A stretch of 64,000 bases of DNA from Desulfovibrio sp. (lineage in GTDB: Bacteria; Desulfobacterota; Desulfovibrionia; Desulfovibrionales; Desulfovibrionaceae): NCBI GenBank assembly GCA_022839785.1, contig JALHJW010000005.1, positions 1 to 64,000 of the forward strand, read 5' to 3'. A program made the translations under genes and the position numbers. Positions within the stretch are counted from its first letter, which is position 1; every line of letters starts with the position of its first letter. Shown piece by piece: positions 27,192-35,105 of this stretch. Below the pieces are notes generated by a model that searched no databases, was not told the DNA's origin, and saw only the letters and a list, made by a program, of their open reading frames with translations.

Positions 27192-27848
27192 TCAGCGCGG
27201 CCTGGGGATGGTCACGGTGAACCCGTTCGCCTCCCTGGCCAGGCGGGGCGCGCCTCCCGGCTCCGCCTGCCCGTCCGCGTAATGGAAGACGATGCGCAGG
27301 AAGGAGCCGTGCGTGCCGATGACCACGCGGCCGATGAAATTGTCGGGCAGCTCGTTGACCCGGCGCGAGGCGTTGCGCCACTCGCCCTTGAGGTCCACCA
27401 CCCAGCGCGCCGGGGCGCGCATGAAGAAGATCGACTCGTCGCCCGCCGGGCGGTCGGTGGTGAAGACGGCCCTGAAGCCGTCCGCCGACTCGCTGAAGCG
27501 GTGCGACAACAGGCTCGCCGGACCGGCCGGAGGCGGCGGTCCGGGCTGGGCCGCGGGCGGCTGCGGCCCGGCGGCCAGCTCCTCCAGCTTCCTGCCCGCG
27601 CCTTCCAGGACGCGGCCCGCCCCGCCCACGGCCTCGCGCTCCAGGCGCACGGCGGCCTGCTCCAGGCGCTTCACGGTCCCGCGCACCTCGCCGGGCGCGC
27701 CGCCGCTCCCGAAGAGGTGGGAGAGGCTGAAGGCCCCGGGCAGCAGTCCGGCCTCGCGGCCCGCGGCGAGCACGAAGAGGCAGGCCGCGGCGGCCAGAAA
27801 GGCGATGAGCAGCGCCCAGGGCGCGCGGCGGGAATGCAGCAGGCTCAC
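27192..27848 (-). CDS. Membrane-anchored AMIN-domain protein in the T6SS operon
   Basis: 218 residues. A cytoplasmic basic stub is followed by a membrane helix (APWALLIAFLAAAACLFVL), an Ala/Pro-rich helical stalk (about 55-110) and an AMIN-like beta domain (GFRAVFTTDRPAG, ARWVVDLKGEW, IGRVVIGTHGSFLRIVFHY, FTVTIPRP). AMIN domains target periplasmic proteins to peptidoglycan or its septal forms. The GTG start at 27848 overlaps the tssM stop (GTGA) and follows GGGAGG. The operon lacks OmpA-type anchors, so this protein may attach the TssJLM complex to the wall (inference). Confidence 0.75.
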   Translation of the reverse strand: MSLLHSRRAPWALLIAFLAAAACLFVLAAGREAGLLPGAFSLSHLFGSGGAPGEVRGTVKRLEQAAVRLEREAVGGAGRVLEGAGRKLEELAAGPQPPAAQPGPPPPAGPASLLSHRFSESADGFRAVFTTDRPAGDESIFFMRAPARWVVDLKGEWRNASRRVNELPDNFIGRVVIGTHGSFLRIVFHYADGQAEPGGAPRLAREANGFTVTIPRPR

Positions 27849-30800
27849 GGCGCGCCTCCCTGTCCGGTCGGGGCCGGACCCGTCGCGGCCGGTGCGGCCG
27901 GGGCTTCCGGGGCCGGAGCGCCCGGCGGCGTCCCTGCGCCCGCGCTCCCCGGCGCGCCGGGCGGAGGCGTGGCCGCGCCCAGGCCCGCCCAGCAGAAGGC
28001 GGCCCGGGAGGGGACCTTGAGCGGCGGGTACTCGGCGATGGCCAGCACCGGATCGGCCCCGCTCACGGAATAGTTGACCTGGATGCGCTTCACGCCCAGC
28101 CCCTCCAGCAGCGTCTGCTGCGCGGGAAAGTCCTTGGGTTCGTAGATTTCGCGGCCGTCGCGGAAATCGCGCAGGAAGTTCTTGAAGCCCCACTGCCCGG
28201 GCCAGGTCCTGGTCAGGGAGGTCTCGCGGAAGGCGATCTCCAGGGAGACCTCGCCGCAGCTCGCGGGTTCCCAGACGAAGTCCAGGGAGTCCTGGTAGTT
28301 GTAGTTGTCGAGCTGCTGCGGCTTGGCCGCGCACTGCAGCATCAGGCTCACCAGATAGGGTTCGGACACGGCCTCCTTGTTCACGTTGGTGGGCAGGGCC
28401 GTGAGTCTGACCGTGTACTTGGGCTGGATCTGCTGCCGCCGGGCCGAGCCCTGGTCGAGCAGCGCCAGGAAGGGCTCCTCGAAGGGGAAGGGCACGCCGA
28501 GCCATGCCCCGCCGAACCAGCCGTCGGCGTTGCGCTTCAGGAACGGCTTGGCCGGGCCGAGGATGAAGGCGTTGGCCGCGCCCTGCTGGCCGAAGAGGGC
28601 CTCCCAGAGCTGGGCGTCGGGCACGTTCCTGACCTCGGCCAGGACCTGGGCCTGCCACAGGTCGTTGAGGCCGCAGGCCGTCTCGTAGGTGGCCAGGGTC
28701 GCGAGGAAGACCAACGGCCCCTCGACCAGCCGCCAGACCGCCTCCTCCGAGGACTTGCCGTCGCCGAGCAGGGGGCGGATGCGGTGCAGCGCGGAGGTGG
28801 CCAGGTCCACGGCCGTGGGCTGGCCGCCGCCCGGCTGGACCCCGGCCTGGCCCGGCGGGGCGGGCGTGGCCGCCCCGGCGCCGCCGAAGTGCTGCGAGGT
28901 GAAGCGGAAGGCCGCGTCCACCGAGGCGGTCACGGGCAGGAAGGCGGAGAGCTGCTTCATGTAGTCCTGGAAGGCCGCCACGGCCTGGACGATCTGGTCC
29001 AGCCGGGCCATGACGTGCGGGTCGAACTGGGCCACGGCCTTGGCCAGCCCCTCCTTGACCCCGGCCTCCACCTTCTGCTCCAGGGAGGCCTCCTTCTGTC
29101 CGGCGCGGTAGTAGGTCAGCAGGGCCGAGAAGCGCTCCGGCACCAGGGTCCACGAGGGCGGCGGCGCGATCTGCTCCACCGCGTCGAACTCGCTCTTCAT
29201 GCGCTCCAGGAGCTTGAAATAGGGGTTCTCCAAGGTGGCCATGGCCGATCCGGCCGAGAGCCAGCCCTCGCGCGTGATCAGCTTTTCCAGCCCCGCCTCG
29301 AAGTCCATGGCGAAGAGCTGCCATTCCTCGTAGAAGCGCTGCTGGTACCACGCCCAGAAGGCCGCGGAGCGCAGGGCGAAGGTCTGCTTGTCGGCCACGG
29401 CCTCGCCCACGCGGGCCAGCAGCTTCTCGATCTCGGCCTTGCCCTGGGCGGTGAAGGCGGCGTTGACCTGGGCCGCGTGCCGCGCCTGCCCCAGGCCCGG
29501 CCAGAAGTCGTCCAGGGTCGCGTCCACCAGCTCGGGCCGGGCGTCGGCCCAGTCGGCCAGCCAGTGCAGGTTCACGCCCTCGACCTCGATGAGCCGGGCG
29601 GCCCAGGCCTGCAGTTCGCGCGCCTCGCGGTCCAGAAGGCCGGTGTCCTCCTCCCAGGCGGCGTAGGAGCGGTACATGTCCGGGAAGAAGGCCGCCACCT
29701 CGGGCAGACGTCCGCCGAAGGACATGGCCAGGGCGTCCACGGGGCCGCCGCCCTCGGCCTTGGCCTGTCCGGCCTGACGCGCCCGGATGGTGTCGATGCG
29801 CCAGACGAGGTACTCCAGGGACTGGGCCATGGATTCCTCGCGGGCGTGCGCCCCCAGGGCGGCGAAGCGCGCGTTCATGGCCCGGTCCGCGTGTTCCAGG
29901 ACCCGTTCCCGGAACCAGGCGCAGTACTGCCGCTTGAGCACGGTCAGGGCCTCGCCGCCCTGGCGCAGCCCCATGCCCGGCCACAGGCCGCCCCGCAAGG
30001 CCTTCTCCATCCCCGCGATCCTGTCGCGCAGCAGCCCCATCTGGACCATGTCCGCGGCCAGGCTTCCGGCCGGGAGCGGGGCGCGCGGGAAGGCCGTGCG
30101 CACCGGCTCCATGGCCCCCTTGACCTGCACGTAGGCCAGGGAGGAGAGGCCGACGCAGGCCAGCAGGGCCAGCAGCCAGGCGGCCAGGCCCATGGTGCGC
30201 GTGGCCGTGCGCCAGGAGAGGTATTCGTCGATGAGCCGGAAGAGGCCGCGCTCGCGCGGCAGGATGGTGGCGAAGAGGTCGTGCAGGAAGAGGCCCCGGC
30301 CCGTGTCCGGCAGCCGCCACTCCTTGCCCTTGAAGGAGTCGAGCCCGCCGAGCACGCCGGAGCGGGCCATGCCCGACTGCCGCCCGCTGGAGACGAAGAC
30401 GCCGCGCAGGTAGGGCGTCTCCTGGTAGGGGTTCTCGCTGAACGCGCCGTCCACGAAGGCCCGCACGAGCGGGGCCAGACGCTCGAACTCGTCGGGGAAG
30501 AGCGCGGCCTTGCCGTCGGCCTTGCCCGAGCGCGCCGCCAGCAGCAGGCGCATGTCCTTGAGGCGGCGCGAGACGTGGCCCAGGGCCTCGTCCAGGAACT
30601 CCTCGGGGGCGCGCCGCTCCTCCTGGTTGAGCAGGCCCATGGCCTGGCCGCGCTCCGTCTCGGGCAGGAGGTCGCAGAGCGCGGTCATGCCCAGCACCAG
30701 ATCGAGCTTGGTGAGCAGCAGGTAGACCGGGAACCTGGCCCCCAGGGTGCGCATGAGCTGGTCCAGGCGGCGGCGGATGGAGCGGCCGTACTCCGCGATC

Positions 30801-31477
30801 TTGTCCGCGTCGCCCGCCAGCAGCCTGTCCGCGGGCAGGGTCACGATCAGGCCGGAGAGCGGTTCGCGGCGGCGGTAGCGGGCCAGCAGGGAGAGGAAGC
30901 GCTCCCACTCCTCGCGGTCCGCCTCCTCGTCGATGGGGATGGCGTAGCGGCCCGCGGTGTCCAGGACCACGGCCTCCTCGAAGAACCACCAGTCGCAGTT
31001 GCGCGTGCCCGCGATGCCCTTGGCCGGGCCCGCGTCCGTGAGGATGGTGGTGAGCCGGGCGTGGGACACGGCCGTGGACTTGCCCGAGGCCGTCTCGCCG
31101 AAGATCATGAACCAGGGCAGGGTGTAGAGCGGGTCGCCGCGGCTCTTCAGTTTGGAGGCGCGCAGCGTGGACACGGCCTTGCTCCAGCGTTCCTGCAGCT
31201 CCTGCAGCCTGCGCCGCTCGTGGGCCGGGGCGGCGTCCACGGCGCGCTGGTCCTGGGCCACCACGCGCTTGACGAACGCGGCCTCGCGCCTGCGGTAGTA
31301 GAGGCGGCGCAGGAAGAGGACGAGGAGGATGAGCGCGAACAGCCCGGCCGTCAGGGCCGCGGCGGACCACTGCGGCCAGCCCTCGTGCCGGGCCAGGAGC
31401 AGCGCGCCGAAGGCCGCGGCCCCGACCAGGGCCAGGAGGAGGAATATCTTGAGGGCGGCGATGAGCAGTCGGGCCAT
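27845..31477 (-). CDS. tssM: T6SS membrane-complex protein TssM (IcmF)
   Basis: 1210 residues. Two N-terminal membrane helices (about 4-29 and 38-57), a cytoplasmic domain with Walker A GETASGKST (about 127-135) and the following DTAGRY switch, then a third helix (MGLAAWLLALLACVGLSSL, around residue 430), and a large periplasmic domain. TssM is the trans-envelope core with TssL and TssJ. The ATG at 31477 has GAAGGA upstream, though with a long spacing. An in-frame TTG at 31489 would start directly on that purine stretch and is less likely. Confidence 0.95.
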   Translation of the reverse strand: MARLLIAALKIFLLLALVGAAAFGALLLARHEGWPQWSAAALTAGLFALILLVLFLRRLYYRRREAAFVKRVVAQDQRAVDAAPAHERRRLQELQERWSKAVSTLRASKLKSRGDPLYTLPWFMIFGETASGKSTAVSHARLTTILTDAGPAKGIAGTRNCDWWFFEEAVVLDTAGRYAIPIDEEADREEWERFLSLLARYRRREPLSGLIVTLPADRLLAGDADKIAEYGRSIRRRLDQLMRTLGARFPVYLLLTKLDLVLGMTALCDLLPETERGQAMGLLNQEERRAPEEFLDEALGHVSRRLKDMRLLLAARSGKADGKAALFPDEFERLAPLVRAFVDGAFSENPYQETPYLRGVFVSSGRQSGMARSGVLGGLDSFKGKEWRLPDTGRGLFLHDLFATILPRERGLFRLIDEYLSWRTATRTMGLAAWLLALLACVGLSSLAYVQVKGAMEPVRTAFPRAPLPAGSLAADMVQMGLLRDRIAGMEKALRGGLWPGMGLRQGGEALTVLKRQYCAWFRERVLEHADRAMNARFAALGAHAREESMAQSLEYLVWRIDTIRARQAGQAKAEGGGPVDALAMSFGGRLPEVAAFFPDMYRSYAAWEEDTGLLDREARELQAWAARLIEVEGVNLHWLADWADARPELVDATLDDFWPGLGQARHAAQVNAAFTAQGKAEIEKLLARVGEAVADKQTFALRSAAFWAWYQQRFYEEWQLFAMDFEAGLEKLITREGWLSAGSAMATLENPYFKLLERMKSEFDAVEQIAPPPSWTLVPERFSALLTYYRAGQKEASLEQKVEAGVKEGLAKAVAQFDPHVMARLDQIVQAVAAFQDYMKQLSAFLPVTASVDAAFRFTSQHFGGAGAATPAPPGQAGVQPGGGQPTAVDLATSALHRIRPLLGDGKSSEEAVWRLVEGPLVFLATLATYETACGLNDLWQAQVLAEVRNVPDAQLWEALFGQQGAANAFILGPAKPFLKRNADGWFGGAWLGVPFPFEEPFLALLDQGSARRQQIQPKYTVRLTALPTNVNKEAVSEPYLVSLMLQCAAKPQQLDNYNYQDSLDFVWEPASCGEVSLEIAFRETSLTRTWPGQWGFKNFLRDFRDGREIYEPKDFPAQQTLLEGLGVKRIQVNYSVSGADPVLAIAEYPPLKVPSRAAFCWAGLGAATPPPGAPGSAGAGTPPGAPAPEAPAAPAATGPAPTGQGGAP

Positions 31478-31520
31478 GTGCGTGGTCAATCCTTCACCGG
31501 GAGGCTCGTCCCGGGGCGCG

Positions 31521-32261
31521 TCATGTCAGGGCCTTCAGCCACTCCTGCACCGAGGCCGCGAGGAGCGAGGCGTAAGCCGCGTGGATGCAGGCCGCCACGA
31601 GCAGCGGCAGGCCGAACAGGGCCAGCAGGGCGAGCGTCGGCCGGACCCTGGAGGGGGGCGGGGCCTCGGGCCGCTCGGCATAGGCCTCGGGAAAGACGTG
31701 CTCGCCCAGGGCCGGGCTTCCGGCCAGCAGGCGCTTGAGGCTGGCCCGGGTGATCTGCCCCAGGGTCTCGCGGCCGCGTTCGTCGTAGTAGCGCCCCGTG
31801 AAGCCGAGGGTCAGGCAGGCGGCGTAGACCTCCAGCACCTCGCGCAGGCAGGAGCGGCCCCCGGCCTCGCCCATCAAGCCGCCGACGCCGTCGTCGTAGG
31901 CGAACTCGTCGCCCGCGGGCAGCACGCCCGAGGCCTTGTCGCAGAGCGCGGCCAGACGCACGTAGAACTCCTCGCCCGCGTTGGCCGTGGAGAAGCGCAG
32001 CCGCTGCAAGGGCCGCTTCATCCATTCGGTCCGGCCCGGCCAGTCCGAGGCCAGCACCGCCTCGTCGGCAAAGGCGCAGGCCGCGAAGGCCGCGTCCTGC
32101 ACCTCCTCGGGCCGGTGCTCGCGGCAGGCGGCCACGGCCTCGTCGAGCAGGCGGTCCATGTCGGCCCGCGCCGTGGCGTAGGGCACGTCCCGCATCTCGG
32201 GCTCGCGCGCCAGCAGGGCCGCGAAGGCCAGGGCGGGAAGGAAGCGGTCCACCAGGGCCAC
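31521..32261 (-). CDS. tssL: T6SS membrane-complex protein TssL (DotU family)
   Basis: 246 residues. The DotU-type cytoplasmic hook (LDEAVAACREHRPEEVQDAA, AFADEAVLASDWPGR, LRFSTANAGEEFYVRL, LTLGFTGRYY) is followed by one C-terminal membrane helix (about 208-233). There is no periplasmic OmpA-like extension, so this is the short form that needs a separate peptidoglycan anchor. It starts 3 bases after the tssK stop, and TssL recruits the baseplate through TssK. Confidence 0.94.
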   Translation of the reverse strand: MALVDRFLPALAFAALLAREPEMRDVPYATARADMDRLLDEAVAACREHRPEEVQDAAFAACAFADEAVLASDWPGRTEWMKRPLQRLRFSTANAGEEFYVRLAALCDKASGVLPAGDEFAYDDGVGGLMGEAGGRSCLREVLEVYAACLTLGFTGRYYDERGRETLGQITRASLKRLLAGSPALGEHVFPEAYAERPEAPPPSRVRPTLALLALFGLPLLVAACIHAAYASLLAASVQEWLKALT

Positions 32262-32264
32262 GCG

Positions 32265-33653
32265 CTACCTCCCGATCACCGCGAGCTGGGCGTCGAGGTC
32301 CGCCGGGGCCTCGTCCCAGTAGATGGACAGGCTCTGGCCCGTGACCACGTCGTTCCACTGCGGGCTCTCCGCGCCCACGCGGAAGTAGAGCGCCCCGGGA
32401 CGGCGCGGCAGCCCGGCGGGCGGCCCCTCGCTGTAGCCCAGGGGGATGCCCGGCACGGCGCGCACCAGCAGCGAGGACATGCCGCCCGTGGCCGAGAGCT
32501 TGAGCACGCGCTGGGCCGAGGCGCGCATGGCCGCGGGGTCGGCCGCGTCCGAGGCCAGGACGAGCCAGAACTCGCCGCCCTCGGCCAGGACGTGGGGCGG
32601 TATCTCCACGGTCCAGTAGGGGTCCTTGAAGACGAAGCGGGCGGCCCAGCGCGGCCCGGCCGAGACGGCCTCAATGAGCCTGACGGCCACGTCGCGCGCG
32701 GCCCGGAAGCAGGGTCCCAGGTTCTCGTGGTCGTAGGCGGGGAGCAGCGACTCGCCCTGCCAGGTCTCGCCCAGGGCCCCGATCTCCAGGGAGAAGACCG
32801 ACAGCTCGGCCACCAGTTCGCGCAGCAGGCCGTAGGCCTCGAAGGGCGAGGCGCAGGGACCGCGCACCGTGTGGTCCAGGCGCGCGGCGAAGCGCGAGAG
32901 GGTGCGCAGGGCCATGAGCAGCACGGCCAGTTCGCCCGTGTCGCCGCCCCGGCCCGAGAGGTTCTTGTAGCCTTCGAGCTGGCGCGTCTTGCCCAGCACG
33001 CGGTCGCGCAGCTCGGTCAGGATCGAGGCCAGGGCCGGAGCCGCGCAGATGGTCAGGCAGGGGGGCGCGAAGGAGGGGTCGGCCTTCAGGGCGTCGCCCT
33101 CGCGCACGATGCGGGCCACGGCCACCAGGGCGTGGTCGCCCATGCTCGCGGCCTCGGGCTCGAAGACGATGCGCAGCACGCACTGCAGCCGCCGCACCTG
33201 GGCCGCCGGTCCGTCGCCGTAGATGTCGGGCAGGTTCTCGGGCTCGGCGGGCACGGCCCAGCGCGTGGGCGCGGCGGCCATGGCCTCGGGGGTTTCGGCC
33301 TGGGTCACGTTGGGCTCGCCGGGCTTGATGCCGCGCAGCCCCACGTAGACGGTCATGCCGCCCCCGGCCGGGATGGCCTCGACCGGTATCCGCCGTCCCG
33401 CGGCCACGGCGTTGCCGGGATACGCGGCCAGCCCGCCCAGGCCGTCGGGAAAGAGCAGGGAGAGGCGGGTGAAGTCCATGCGCCCGGCGGCCAGCGCGCC
33501 CTCGTCCACCTGCGCCTCGGCCGCGCCCCAGAAGTAGGGCCGGGCCGCGGCCAGCAGCGGCAGCAGGGACTCGACGAGATAGCGGTCCGCGAGCTGGAAG
33601 TGCTGGGGCTGCAGGAACAGCCCGTGGTGCCAGAATACGGGTCCGTGGGCCAC
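32265..33653 (-). CDS. tssK: T6SS baseplate protein TssK
   Basis: 462 residues. The N-terminus HGPVFWHHGLFLQPQHFQLAD is the classic TssK start (xVxWxEGLFLxPQHFQ type). The body follows TssK/ImpJ, with GYKNLSGRGGDTGELAVLLM and a C-terminal domain ending in YWDEAPADLDAQLAVIGR. It links the baseplate (TssF/G/E) to TssL/TssM. The GTG start follows the tssJ TAA stop with no gap, behind GGAGGCGAG. Confidence 0.95.
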   Translation of the reverse strand: MAHGPVFWHHGLFLQPQHFQLADRYLVESLLPLLAAARPYFWGAAEAQVDEGALAAGRMDFTRLSLLFPDGLGGLAAYPGNAVAAGRRIPVEAIPAGGGMTVYVGLRGIKPGEPNVTQAETPEAMAAAPTRWAVPAEPENLPDIYGDGPAAQVRRLQCVLRIVFEPEAASMGDHALVAVARIVREGDALKADPSFAPPCLTICAAPALASILTELRDRVLGKTRQLEGYKNLSGRGGDTGELAVLLMALRTLSRFAARLDHTVRGPCASPFEAYGLLRELVAELSVFSLEIGALGETWQGESLLPAYDHENLGPCFRAARDVAVRLIEAVSAGPRWAARFVFKDPYWTVEIPPHVLAEGGEFWLVLASDAADPAAMRASAQRVLKLSATGGMSSLLVRAVPGIPLGYSEGPPAGLPRRPGALYFRVGAESPQWNDVVTGQSLSIYWDEAPADLDAQLAVIGR

Positions 33654-34310
33654 TTACTCGCCTCCGGTGCGCTGGATGGATTTGGGGCCGAAGAGCAGGT
33701 CCATGGTCAGGACCCCGGGGTTGTAGACGTCGGATTTCCAGAACAGCCAGCCCTCCTGGGAGACGTTGAGGGGGAACTGTCCGGTGCGCGTCACCAGCCC
33801 CGGCTGCAGGTCGTAGTAGCCCGCGGCCAGACCCACGAACTGCGCGCCCTCGGCCCGGTCCAGGCGCATGGTGGCGTTGGCCGAGGGGCTGATGAACTGG
33901 CGCTCGTAGTGCAGCACGGACTTGTCGAAGCGGTCGCAGGCCAGCAGGCGGCGGATGCCGCCCTGGGTCGCGGCCAGTTCGGCGAAGGCCGCGGGTGCGT
34001 CGAGCTGGTAGATGCAGAGCAGTACGTTGTGCGAATAGCCGTCGTAGCTGTTGAGGTCCGGCGAGGCCGTGATGTTCAGGGTCAGGCCGCCGGGCATCCA
34101 GGTCCACTTCACGGCCTGGGGGCTCTCGGCGTTCTGCGGCGCCTGGTAGGGCTTGGGCGGGGGCGCGTCCTTGCCGCCGCAGGCGTGCGGGCCGCACAGC
34201 AACAGGACCCCGAGCAGGCCGCGCAGCAGCCCCCGGGACAGCCCCCGGAGCAGACGGCCCGGACCGCTTCCGAATGTGTGCGCAGAGAGGGGCCTGTCCA
34301 GCATCGCCAT
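33654..34310 (-). CDS. tssJ: T6SS outer-membrane lipoprotein TssJ
   Basis: 218 residues. A basic N-terminus and hydrophobic segment (GLLRGLLGVLLLCGPHACGG) indicate a lipoprotein signal, but neither cysteine has a canonical lipobox. The transthyretin-like body (TLNITASPDLNSYDGYSHNV, CIYQLDAPAAFAELAATQGG, KSVLHYERQFISPSANATMR) is typical of TssJ/VasD. It tethers TssM to the outer membrane. The start at 34310 is uncertain; a second ATG lies two codons in. Confidence 0.9.
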   Translation of the reverse strand: MAMLDRPLSAHTFGSGPGRLLRGLSRGLLRGLLGVLLLCGPHACGGKDAPPPKPYQAPQNAESPQAVKWTWMPGGLTLNITASPDLNSYDGYSHNVLLCIYQLDAPAAFAELAATQGGIRRLLACDRFDKSVLHYERQFISPSANATMRLDRAEGAQFVGLAAGYYDLQPGLVTRTGQFPLNVSQEGWLFWKSDVYNPGVLTMDLLFGPKSIQRTGGE

Positions 34311-34324
34311 GCTCCGTTTCTGCC

Positions 34325-35092
34325 CTATGCCAGGGTGACAGTAAAGACGTCCGCCTCGTCCCGGTCCGGGAAGGGACCGAAGACCACGGCCTCGGGCGCG
34401 CCGGTCAGGCGCACGAAGTAGGATTCGGCCTCGGACAGCTCGTTCTTGACCCCCCAGGCCTCGAATTCGGCGCTGTTCAGGGTCAGCTTCATGCCCTTGA
34501 CCGGGTAGTGCAGGGTGGAGTTCTGCGGGATGGTCCCGGCCTGCCCCACGCCGTGCGCGTCCGGCGCGGCCCCGGCCGCGCCCAGGAAGGCCCCCTGCCA
34601 GGGGTCGCGGCCCGGGCCCGTCTCCAGCCAGAAGCCCAGCCCCGGCAGGGGATGGACGTTCAGGCGGTACTCCCCGGGCTCCTTGAGGCGGATGGCGTTG
34701 GCCTTGGCCACGGCCTTGACCCCGAGCCCGGTGGGCACGGCCTCGGCCCCGCGCAGCGGCGTGGGCAGCGAGAGCGGATCGACCTTGCCGCCCGAGGTCG
34801 AGAGCAGGATGGGGAAGCCGTGGCCGTGCGCGGCCTGCGCCGCCAGGGCCAGGTACGAGAGGCCCTGGCGCGTGGTCTTGTCCAGGAAGCGCCCGGCCTG
34901 GCCCACGATGATCCAGCAGCCGCAGTTCTCCGCCGCCAGCTCGGGGATGGCCCCGCTCCAGGCCATGTGCGCCAGGTCGTCCTCCCAGAAGTGGCCGCCC
35001 GGCGCGAGGCCGTAGCGGGCCGTCTCCTGGAAGATGAGTTTGGCCAGCCCCTCGTCCTTGTCGAGCATGGTGATCCAGACGCTTTTCTTCAT
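34325..35092 (-). CDS. Uncharacterised protein between clpV and tssJ
   Basis: 255 residues, which I do not recognise. No signal peptide or membrane helix is visible. The N-terminal half looks like a mixed alpha/beta domain (VWITMLDKDEGLAKLIFQET, CGCWIIVGQAGRFLDKT, GFPILLSTSGGKVDP). The C-terminal half is beta-rich (YPVKGMKLTLNSAEFEAWGV, ending VFGPFPDRDEADVFTVTLA). Gaps of 13-14 bases separate it from both clpV and tssJ, so it belongs to the T6SS operon. A cytoplasmic accessory role in sheath or baseplate function is possible but unsupported. Confidence 0.75.
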   Translation of the reverse strand: MKKSVWITMLDKDEGLAKLIFQETARYGLAPGGHFWEDDLAHMAWSGAIPELAAENCGCWIIVGQAGRFLDKTTRQGLSYLALAAQAAHGHGFPILLSTSGGKVDPLSLPTPLRGAEAVPTGLGVKAVAKANAIRLKEPGEYRLNVHPLPGLGFWLETGPGRDPWQGAFLGAAGAAPDAHGVGQAGTIPQNSTLHYPVKGMKLTLNSAEFEAWGVKNELSEAESYFVRLTGAPEAVVFGPFPDRDEADVFTVTLA

Positions 35093-35105
35093 GTCTACTG
35101 CTCCC

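Noticed and set aside
28784..31738. 984-residue plus-strand frame opposite tssM
   Set aside because: Composition-driven (His/Gly/Leu/Glu-rich) mirror of tssM codons; no start signals or homology.
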